A stretch of DNA of 64,000 bases, taken from Lates calcarifer (taxonomy: Eukaryota > Chordata > Actinopteri > Centropomidae). The position numbers were made by a program, and so were the translations under genes. The notes under the pieces were generated by a model. It did no database searches. It was not told the origin of the DNA and saw nothing but the letters and a program-made list of their open reading frames with translations. Below are positions 63,601 to 64,000 of the stretch, piece by piece. The stretch is from assembly GCF_001640805.2 (NCBI RefSeq), contig NC_066848.1:23911012-23975011 (forward strand), read 5' to 3'. Numbering within the stretch: position 1 is the first letter of the stretch; each line of letters begins with the position of its first letter.

Positions 63601-64000
63601 GCAAAAAACCATTGACAGCTGCTCCAGGAAACAAGGTTACTGAGAGCAGTGAAACAGTAAAATTGCAGCTGTAAAACCAAAACAAAGCGCAAAGAGACGG
63701 TAAAATGCTCAGCATAGCTGAGGAGAACTCCAGCATTAGGTCCTAATTTCCTGTGAGTTTGTCACTTCAAACGACTCTTTTCACTTGACATTTCATCTTT
63801 TGCTGGTGTGTGTTAACATATTGCTTAGTGCAGCTTTAAAACATATAGCTACTTGATGTTATTTTAACACCCTTACTGCGGGTTTGATGATTAAATATGT
63901 GTTTCCTGTAGCTCTACAAGGATCAGAGGAGGAGCAGTGAAAATGTTTCCCATAAGTCCTCAGACAGTGACAGTGTCAGCGACGTGTCAGCCATCTCTCG
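5988..64000 (+). CDS. rims1: rims1 (RIM1 active-zone scaffold), partial gene, about 23 coding exons
   Basis: Multi-exon gene encoding an alpha-RIM, a presynaptic active-zone scaffold that binds Rab3 on vesicles, Munc13, Ca2+ channels, ELKS and RIM-BP. Exons in order give the Cys-rich zinc finger, a basic/serine-rich linker, PDZ, C2A, a long Ser/Arg/Pro linker and the start of the pre-C2B region; N-terminus and C2B lie outside. The joined exons keep one open frame across every junction, with one doubtful spot near 30.22-30.37 kb. RIM1 rather than RIM2 is indicated by KREKAESMLRNDSLSS (RIM2 has KMETML), the RSRSEPPR segment after the zinc finger, WYDKVGHQLIVNVLQA at the start of C2A, and QPSLDRVRSAS in the linker. 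Teleosts usually have two rims1 copies; I cannot say which this is. Boundaries are predictions from splice consensus, phase and remembered homologues. Confidence 0.88.
7908..8101. repeat. Two (CA)n microsatellites
   Basis: CA runs at about 7908-7935 and 8065-8101, read directly from the sequence. Confidence 0.9.
8266..8447 (+). repeat. Teleost interspersed repeat fragment ending in a 30-A tract
   Basis: The segment starting ttaaaggaatagttta and running through a 'gatgagaagattgatacc'-like stretch matches, from memory, a short repeat dispersed through percomorph genomes. It is followed by 30 uninterrupted A at 8418-8447. A related opening (acagttcaacattttggg) is seen near 56150. The element class is uncertain. 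Confidence 0.55.
10330..10450 (-). repeat. Probable tRNA-derived SINE-like fragment
   Basis: Contains ggagtgacatgcagcaaa followed by a degenerate B-box-like aagactcaaaccaggga, the arrangement seen in a common fish repeat read on the opposite strand. It is short and degraded; recognition is from memory. Confidence 0.35.
17365..17635 (+). repeat. Teleost repeat with 'gtggggactcgtgtcactg' and 'gggttagg' motifs
   Basis: A block running from tcccagtggggacag through gtggggactcgtg, gactgctttttgaggg, a gttaggttatgattaggg stretch and gaatgcattatgtcac to tgtccccatagggatag. This order matches a repeat frequently found next to TG microsatellites in fish genomes. The telomere-like wording belongs to the repeat and is not a telomere. 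Confidence 0.55.
18162..20358. repeat. Cluster of TG/CA microsatellites
   Basis: Simple repeats at about 18162-18191 (TG), 19795-19816 (CA), 19963-19988 (CA), 20117-20136 (TG) and 20331-20358 (TG). The long open frames overlapping 19.85-20.32 kb on both strands are products of these tracts and of CA-rich surroundings. Confidence 0.85.
21809..22590 (+). mobile_element. Non-autonomous or truncated hAT-type DNA transposon
   Basis: The ends are inverted: gatgggacgatata at 21811 faces tatcgtcccatgcc at 22575-22588. Flanks tctttaca and atattaca are possible decayed 8-bp target duplications (5 of 8 identical). Inside, a short frame from 22051 reads MAEGSVCPSYPPKK then VWKYDGF, resembling the start of a hAT transposase BED zinc finger (VWKYFGF type). 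It stops shortly after VWKYDGF, where a gtaaaa donor-like sequence follows. No catalytic region is present, so the copy is presumably immobile. Confidence 0.65.
22606..23040 (+). repeat. Teleost interspersed repeat ending 'tgagtgtagattgatgagg'
   Basis: Contains gacttggtttttgctctga, ccttatatagacaggtgtg, ccacaggtggactcca, a ggtctgaatacttatgtcaa stretch and the terminal gagtgtagattgatgagg. This string order is characteristic of a very abundant fish repeat, recognised from memory. Related ends recur at 28131 and 28935. The class (Tc1-derived or other) is not resolvable here. Confidence 0.6.
24532..24725 (+). repeat. Dispersed repeat, copy 1
   Basis: The segment beginning tccataatgttgtcagatac, through ctgtcagtggcaaaaacaa to attgggttacattgcagcag, is repeated with substitutions at 63248 onward; a shorter related stretch lies at 28505-28560. 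Both full copies share the order of the same blocks, so this is an interspersed element of unknown class. Confidence 0.65.
25812..26083 (+). CDS. rims1: rims1 exon: last zinc-finger cysteines and Rab-contact motif
   Basis: Acceptor ttctttcctag at 25801-25811, donor GTAAGA from 26084; phase 0 in, phase 2 out. The frame opens VIWVCNNCRKQQEILTK, giving the final Cys pair of the zinc finger (RIM1: VMWVCNLCRKQQEILTK). PGEWF follows, where mammalian RIM1 and rabphilin carry SGAWF, the Rab3-contact motif. The rest is a Pro/Ser/Thr/Gly-rich linker ending RSRSEPPRD, as in RIM1. Confidence 0.93.
26084..30035 (+). other. rims1: Intron (4.0 kb), phase 2
   Basis: No exon recognised. It carries fragments of the 'gagtgtagattgatg' repeat family at about 28128-28235 and 28905-28965, part of a dispersed repeat at 28505-28560, and a MITE-like repeat at 29013-29296. 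Confidence 0.8.
29013..29296 (+). repeat. MITE-like teleost repeat with short terminal inverted repeats
   Basis: Starts cttaaagggataccccagca and ends gtggactgttcctttaaact; the ends (ttaaaggga and its near-complement ttcctttaa) are inverted. The interior word order (accatgacaag, cggtcttgaaattggtgga) matches a common fish repeat from memory. Confidence 0.5.
30036..30216 (+). CDS. rims1: rims1 exon: basic linker after zinc finger (5' part)
   Basis: Acceptor cgattattcttcag ends at 30035; one base completes the split Thr codon. The frame is Gly/Arg-rich (NGRGGGGAGRGERR), then GESRERRESRRLTKGRSLE, matching RIM1 ERKERRETRRLEKGRS. A GTAAGA donor begins at 30217 at a codon boundary. Read without splicing, this frame hits a stop at 30370-30372, so it must leave that frame between 30221 and 30369 (see the next entry). 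Confidence 0.8.
30217..30328 (+). other. rims1: Predicted 112-bp mini-intron, or exonic sequence with a frame error
   Basis: The upstream frame and the downstream frame (positions congruent to 30329) differ by one base. A 112-bp intron from GTAAGACGG (30217) to the AG of cccatgcag (30328) is phase 0 at both ends and restores the frame exactly. The alternative is one extra G in the six-G run at 30235-30240: dropping one G also joins the frames and would keep a Gly/His/Pro-rich stretch coding. The donor is good apart from A at -1; the acceptor pyrimidine tract is weak. Sequence alone does not decide. Confidence 0.5.
30329..30734 (+). CDS. rims1: rims1 exon: serine-rich pre-PDZ linker
   Basis: The open frame ends RRTKREKAESMLRNDSLSS, then DQSESLRPPPPRPYKSKRG, VSSSEEEG, TPEYSSCEDAEIES and VSERG. 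All are RIM1 landmarks just upstream of PDZ. The AESMLRNDSLSS wording favours RIM1 over RIM2. The donor at 30735 (gaga|gtcaga placed as agag|GTCAGA) is weak but is required by phase 1 and by the next exon, which supplies gt-gac for GD. Frame continuation past 30734 (to 30904) is intronic read-through. Confidence 0.87.
32420..32466. repeat. (TG)n microsatellite
   Basis: TG run with one GG interruption, read directly. Confidence 0.95.
34850..35285 (-). mobile_element. Degenerate non-LTR retrotransposon (LINE) C-terminal fragment
   Basis: On the minus strand one frame reads ALSEKAQQHLHFLCQLKRV, then FTTFYRATTENIRTACITVWYG, the end of the reverse transcriptase in fish L2/Rex1-like LINEs. Further downstream, in another frame, FFPRAVRILNSF resembles the conserved C-terminal tail. 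Frames are broken by stops and shifts, so it is an inactive 5'-truncated copy. Family assignment is from memory. Confidence 0.7.
36507..36530. repeat. 24-base poly-T tract
   Basis: Uninterrupted T run. Confidence 0.95.
38007..38047 (+). CDS. rims1: rims1 small exon before PDZ
   Basis: A 41-base exon: acceptor ctcttttctcttgcag, donor GTAAGT at 38048; phase 1 in, phase 0 out. Encodes (G)DWECYPHDPTVWH, corresponding to RIM1 GDLDYYWLDPATWH. The eight or so residues that follow in mammals (SRETSPIS) are absent here or sit in a microexon I could not find. Confidence 0.9.
38048..39032 (+). other. rims1: Intron (985 bp), phase 0
   Basis: AT-rich; no repeat or further exon recognised, apart from a poly-T stretch near 38230-38243. 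Confidence 0.8.
39033..39146 (+). CDS. rims1: rims1 exon: start of PDZ domain
   Basis: Acceptor tcctgttgtag, donor GTCAGA at 39147; 114 bases, phase 0/0. Encodes HPVTWQPSKEGDHLIGRITL, then KRSAAMPKEAGALLGLK. The LLGLK corresponds to the carboxylate-binding loop and strand of the RIM PDZ, which binds ELKS and the C-termini of N- and P/Q-type Ca2+ channels. Confidence 0.95.
39236..39335 (+). CDS. rims1: rims1 exon: PDZ domain, middle
   Basis: Follows an 89-bp intron; acceptor ctctctttttag, donor GTAGAC; phase 0 in, 1 out. Encodes VVGGRVTESGRLGAFITKV, KKGSLADVVGHLRAG. Nearly identical to RIM1 (VVGGKMTDLGRLGAFITKV), including GSLADVVGHLRAGDE. Confidence 0.95.
39336..39809 (+). other. rims1: Intron (474 bp), phase 1
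   Basis: Nothing beyond AT-rich intronic sequence seen. Confidence 0.85.
39810..39933 (+). CDS. rims1: rims1 exon: PDZ domain, end
   Basis: Acceptor tctgatttcag, donor GTAAGT at 39934; phase 1 in, 2 out. Encodes DEVLQWNGKLLPGATMKEVY, NIILESQAEPQVELVVSRPIG, completing the PDZ fold. Substitutions relative to human RIM1 (E to Q in VLEWNG, N to M in ATNEEV) are mild. Confidence 0.95.
39934..42946 (+). other. rims1: Intron (3.0 kb), phase 2
   Basis: AT-rich. Contains a 23-T tract followed by GTT repeats at 40871-40907 and a stretch at 42240-42320 (agctattagcctagctgcc) resembling a fragment of a common fish repeat. No exon recognised. Confidence 0.8.
42947..42997 (+). CDS. rims1: rims1 exon: PDZ-C2A linker, part 1
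   Basis: 51 bases, phase 2/2; acceptor gcttctctttcag, donor GTATCT. Encodes (G)DIPRIPDTSHPPLESS, as in RIM1 GDIPRIPESSHPPLESS. Confidence 0.93.
42998..44083 (+). other. rims1: Intron (1.1 kb), phase 2, with 22-T tract near the 3' end
   Basis: AT-rich. A run of 22 T at 44042-44063 lies about 20 bases before the acceptor; three AGs follow (tag, cag, ccag) and only the last keeps the frame and the homology. Confidence 0.8.
44084..44189 (+). CDS. rims1: rims1 exon: PDZ-C2A linker, part 2
   Basis: Acceptor gcaggttccag; the two upstream AGs would shift frame into a stop. Donor GTGAGT. Phase 2 in, 0 out. Encodes SSFESQKTERPSLNVLSPSS, PGMLQDAPQLMPGQLS (RIM1: SSFESQKMERPSISVISPTS, PGALKDAPQVLPGQLS). 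Confidence 0.92.
44279..44409 (+). CDS. rims1: rims1 exon: C2A domain, part 1
   Basis: After another 89-bp intron; acceptor tttccaattcag, donor GTACTC; phase 0 in, 2 out. Encodes VKLWYDKVGHQLIVNVLQAV, ELPLRPDGRPRSPYVKMYFL, PDR. RIM C2A domains lack the full Ca2+-coordinating aspartate set, which fits the loop seen here. C2A of RIM is a protein and lipid interaction module at the active zone. Confidence 0.95.
44410..45417 (+). other. rims1: Intron (1.0 kb), phase 2, with a teleost interspersed repeat
   Basis: Most of 44905-45180 is an interspersed repeat (see that entry); the remainder is unremarkable. Confidence 0.8.
44905..45180 (+). repeat. Teleost repeat with 'catgtctttggactgtggga'
   Basis: Order of words: gatcaccagtctatcacagg, caactatgggtcactaatta, catgtctttggactgtggga, gggagaacatgcaaactcca, ctgaccactgcaataccatg. 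This is a widespread fish repeat recognised from memory; a short related phrase occurs at 9613-9645. Confidence 0.65.
45418..45589 (+). CDS. rims1: rims1 exon: C2A domain, part 2
   Basis: Acceptor tttaacacag, donor GTACCA (weak). 172 bases, phase 2 in, 0 out. Encodes SDKSKRRTKAVKKTCEPKWN, QTFVYTHVHRRDFRNHMLEL, TLWDQPRSPEEDSIFMGE. The polybasic strand (KSKRRTKAVKK) is conserved. Unusual is Cys in TCEPKWN, where RIM1/2 have Leu before EPKWN. Confidence 0.94.
45590..46923 (+). other. rims1: Intron (1.3 kb), phase 0, mostly a Tc1-type relic
   Basis: About 800 bp is a degenerate Tc1/mariner copy on the minus strand; the rest is AT-rich. Confidence 0.85.
45965..46766 (-). mobile_element. Degenerate Tc1/mariner transposon, minus strand
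   Basis: On the minus strand the frame at 46513-46316 reads KETFRFRADRKAMVTQINT, then LVKDWKNIAWSDE, matching fish Tc1-like transposases (RADRKATVTQIT, DWKNVAWSDES). Further left the complement carries the words for 'ttcttggcacactttgggcc' and 'agtcaccagatctgaatcca', the catalytic-core end of the same family, with deletions and stops. The right end ctcagtgaatgta, preceded by taataaagt, is a terminal inverted repeat; the left repeat is not recognisable. Inactive fossil. Confidence 0.75.
46924..47077 (+). CDS. rims1: rims1 exon: C2A domain end and linker start
   Basis: Acceptor gactttaacag, donor GTAAGT at 47078; phase 0 in, 1 out. Encodes ILIELETALLDDKPHWYPLQ, THDVSSIPLPRPSPYLPRR, then HAHTDTPGKKLQ(R), as RIM1 ILIELETALLDDEPHWYKLQ and PSPFMPRRHIHGESSSKKLQR. 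Confidence 0.95.
47078..48923 (+). other. rims1: Intron (1.8 kb), phase 1
   Basis: AT-rich. I searched by eye for the conserved segment that follows KKLQR in mammalian RIM1 and RIM2 (ISDSDISDY, DDGIGVV) and did not find it. No repeat recognised. Confidence 0.7.
48924..49089 (+). CDS. rims1: rims1 exon: C2A-C2B linker, VPEQQRT / RSRSVSPHR
   Basis: Acceptor lies in a cagcagcag triplet (48921-48929), so the start may be 48924, 48927 or 48930, all in frame. Donor GTGAGG at 49090; phase 1 in, 2 out. Encodes TLEVPEQQRTPTHHIRSRSV, SPHREEQGRIRSRPPNVPTQ (RIM1: TVPEQQRTTHHRSRSVSPHR, RSRLPNVPLQR). Confidence 0.92.
49090..49648 (+). other. rims1: Intron (559 bp), phase 2
   Basis: No repeat or exon recognised. 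Confidence 0.85.
49649..49753 (+). CDS. rims1: rims1 exon: linker SLDDELPHARRSRSPTR
   Basis: Acceptor tttctctttttcag, donor GTGTGT. 105 bases, phase 2/2. Encodes SLDDELPHARRSRSPTRYHD, AARGRHQEEEFLDD (RIM1: SLDEIHPTRRSRSPTRHHDA). The Arg/Ser density suggests phosphorylation, but that is inference. Confidence 0.92.
49754..50348 (+). other. rims1: Intron (595 bp) with TG microsatellite
   Basis: Poly-T runs at about 49839-49852 and 50012-50028; TG tract at 50200-50228. Confidence 0.85.
50349..50408 (+). CDS. rims1: rims1 exon: linker SEIIMIHQSMRGKSAECLHT
   Basis: 60 bases, phase 2/2; acceptor catggtaacaacag, donor GTAAAC. Encodes EIIMIHQSMRGKSAECLHT, corresponding to RIM1 ELLMLPRAKRGRSAESLHM. 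Homology is good although the acceptor has a poor pyrimidine tract. Confidence 0.85.
50409..51801 (+). other. rims1: Intron (1.4 kb), phase 2
   Basis: AT-rich; no exon or recognisable repeat. Confidence 0.8.
51802..51879 (+). CDS. rims1: rims1 probable alternative exon RSTRHNNTLPPKMPLL
   Basis: 78 bases between acceptor gcatgctaacatcag and a strong donor GTAAGT at 51880; phase 2/2 and open. Encodes RSTRHNNTLPPKMPLLFNG, IHKQAN. It sits between two homologous linker exons and is phase-compatible with both. I do not firmly recall the matching segment in mammalian RIM1, so it is offered as a likely cassette exon. Confidence 0.62.
51880..53128 (+). other. rims1: Intron (1.2 kb), phase 2
   Basis: Holds at about 52245-52350 a stretch resembling the one at 5810-5890 (gtctggttcagaaagt..., attcaacaagc). 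No secure exon. Confidence 0.75.
53129..53218 (+). CDS. rims1: rims1 exon: linker DLQPSLDRVRSAS
   Basis: Acceptor ctatggtgcctctag, donor GTACCA. 90 bases, phase 2/2. Encodes DLQPSLDRVRSASANCLTPD, NHAPSPETE (RIM1: ELQPSLDRARSASTTCLRPD). A diagnostic RIM1 linker segment. Confidence 0.92.
53219..55580 (+). other. rims1: Intron (2.4 kb) containing a Tc1-type transposon
   Basis: 54124-54923 is a degraded Tc1/mariner element; the remainder has no recognised feature. Confidence 0.8.
54124..54923 (+). mobile_element. Degenerate Tc1/mariner transposon with terminal inverted repeats
   Basis: Left end gcagtggcaagaaaaagta (54126) and right end tactttttcttgctactg (54904-54921) are inverted copies, each flanked by TA, the Tc1/mariner target. 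Inside, gatgaaactaaggttgaagt, cagcactatatatggtgta and gggcctggacttcttgtcat preserve the word order of fish Tc1 transposase. Deletions, stops and an A-rich stretch at 54371-54410 leave no open frame. About 800 bp versus roughly 1.2-1.6 kb for intact elements. Confidence 0.78.
55581..55634 (+). CDS. rims1: rims1 probable alternative exon SPRILIQHASPEDD
   Basis: 54 bases, phase 2/2, acceptor cacattccctgccccggag, donor GTACCC. Encodes RRPASPRILIQHASPEDD. Open upstream as well, so the start could differ. It is basic then acidic, in the style of the RIM1 linker, but homology is not certain. Confidence 0.6.
55635..57886 (+). other. rims1: Intron (2.3 kb) with microsatellites
   Basis: Contains a fragment resembling the 'ttaaaggaatagtt' repeat near 56150, A-runs near 56435 and 56700, TG/CTG tracts at 57408-57478 and a CA tract at 57594-57628. 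No exon recognised. Confidence 0.8.
57408..57628. repeat. Paired TG and CA microsatellites
   Basis: A TG-rich tract at 57408-57478 and a CA tract at 57594-57628, opposite in orientation; the transcript could fold back on itself here. Confidence 0.85.
57887..57952 (+). CDS. rims1: rims1 probable alternative exon RQPRTLETPECHTLGREL
   Basis: 66 bases, phase 2/2; acceptor tcaaccattctccag, donor GTAAGG. Encodes QPRTLETPECHTLGRELSD, SG. Good splice sites and compatible phase, but I cannot name the mammalian counterpart. Confidence 0.6.
57953..60372 (+). other. rims1: Intron (2.4 kb) with one or two candidate exons
   Basis: Includes the candidate exon 58935-59002 (separate entry) and a weaker one at 59047-59098. 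Otherwise AT-rich with A-runs. Confidence 0.7.
58935..59002 (+). CDS. rims1: rims1 candidate exon STRIKPTSILRGSRGKK
   Basis: Acceptor tgtgtatatag, donor GTAAGG at 59003; 68 bases, phase 2 in, phase 1 out. Encodes TRIKPTSILRGSRGKKASLL, PL, a basic Ser-rich peptide. Because it ends in phase 1 it cannot join 60373, but it can join the stronger acceptor at 60410 (exon start 60411). Homology is not established. Confidence 0.35.
60373..60482 (+). CDS. rims1: rims1 exon: RIM-BP SH3-binding motif
   Basis: Acceptor tactttgtgctag (phase 2 in), donor GTACGG, phase 1 out. Encodes GHLQGGASLSSSVTSSSARR, VRQLPQLPPKSSTVEQ. The RQLPQLPP motif is the proline-rich site that binds RIM-BP SH3 domains (RIM1 GRQLPQVPVR, RIM2 GRQLPQLPPK), linking RIM to Ca2+ channels. 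An internal, stronger acceptor tttcctcctcag gives an alternative start at 60411 in phase 1. Confidence 0.88.
60483..61374 (+). other. rims1: Intron (892 bp) ending in (TG)9
   Basis: Ends with nine TG dinucleotides at 61354-61371 followed directly by the TAG acceptor; there is no normal pyrimidine tract next to the splice site. Confidence 0.85.
61375..61493 (+). CDS. rims1: rims1 exon: EERVRQLQMRVH segment
   Basis: 119 bases, phase 1 in, 0 out; donor GTGGGC. Encodes ALVAEERVRQLQMRVHSNRV, SAATTSSQQDLDRALKNKRE, matching RIM1 SLVVEERTRQMKMKVHRFKQ and SSQELDHEQ. Confidence 0.92.
62551..62603. repeat. Perfect 22-bp inverted repeat, 9-nt loop
   Basis: The arm at 62551-62572 (begins cagccttgacacaacc) is the exact reverse complement of 62582-62603 (ends gtgtcaaggctg). 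The loop is gtgtttttg. Pairing does not extend usefully outside the arms. Confidence 0.95.
63248..63440 (+). repeat. Dispersed repeat, copy 2
   Basis: Shares tccataatgttgtca, cttatgataacaatct, ctgtcagtg and the cccattggattatat/gcagcagctg blocks with 24532-24725, with a short insertion (tatacataatttggcatga). Similarity may continue toward 63760. Confidence 0.65.
63912..64000 (+). CDS. rims1: rims1 exon, cut by the window end
   Basis: Acceptor gtgtttcctgtag, phase 0 in. Encodes LYKDQRRSSENVSHKSSDSD, SVSDVSAISR, matching RIM1 IHKDQYRSCDNASAKSSDSD and VSDVSAISR. The exon continues past 64000. Confidence 0.93.

Larger units (their letters stand above)
61494..63911 (+). other. rims1: Intron (2.4 kb), phase 0
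   Basis: Contains a direct repeat of about 18 bases at 62183-62217 (taatgcctttttatat twice), a perfect hairpin at 62551-62603, and an interspersed repeat at 63248 onward. No exon recognised. Confidence 0.8.

Noticed and set aside
1..64000. CRISPR array, operon or prokaryotic defence system
   Set aside because: Spliced coding exons, long introns and vertebrate transposon relics show animal nuclear DNA; the direct repeats present are microsatellites or transposon copies.

Overview
This window looks like vertebrate genomic DNA, most probably from a percomorph-type teleost. It is AT-rich and intron-dominated, full of (TG/CA)n microsatellites, and carries decayed Tc1/mariner, hAT and LINE copies of types common in fish. 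No prokaryotic or viral gene system is visible. One protein-coding gene runs along the + strand through most of the window: an orthologue of RIMS1 (RIM1, regulating synaptic membrane exocytosis 1), the presynaptic active-zone scaffold. Species and teleost paralogue (rims1a or rims1b) cannot be decided from the sequence alone.

Layout. 1-5987 is upstream or intronic sequence with no recognisable exon. 5988-6198 and 25812-26083 together encode the Rab3/Munc13-binding zinc finger, split by a 19.6-kb intron. 30036-30734 encodes the basic and serine-rich linker. 38007-39933 carries a short linker exon and the PDZ domain (three exons). 42947-44189 is the PDZ-C2A linker. 44279-47077 is the C2A domain (three exons). 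48924-61493 is the long C2A-C2B linker, built of small exons and ending in the RIM-BP SH3-binding motif. The exon at 63912 runs off the window. The C2B domain and C-terminus lie downstream, the N-terminal helix and start codon upstream. About 3.0 kb of coding sequence (roughly 1,000 codons, 23 exons) is visible. Exon ends were placed by matching splice sites, reading phase and remembered RIM1/RIM2 protein similarity; no transcript evidence was available.

Functionally the exons assemble an alpha-RIM: the zinc finger tethers vesicles through Rab3 and primes Munc13, PDZ recruits Ca2+ channels and ELKS, C2A and the proline-rich linker bind partners including RIM-BP, and the linker is built for alternative splicing.

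Points worth a second look: six consecutive phase-2/phase-2 cassettes in the linker; a reading-frame switch in the 30.2-kb exon that a 112-bp intron or one extra G would explain; a changed Rab3-contact motif (PGEWF where RIM1 has SGAWF); a (TG)9 tract abutting a 3' splice site; a triple tandem CAG acceptor; a perfect 22-bp hairpin at 62551-62603; an apparent loss of a conserved post-C2A segment; and several transposon relics.
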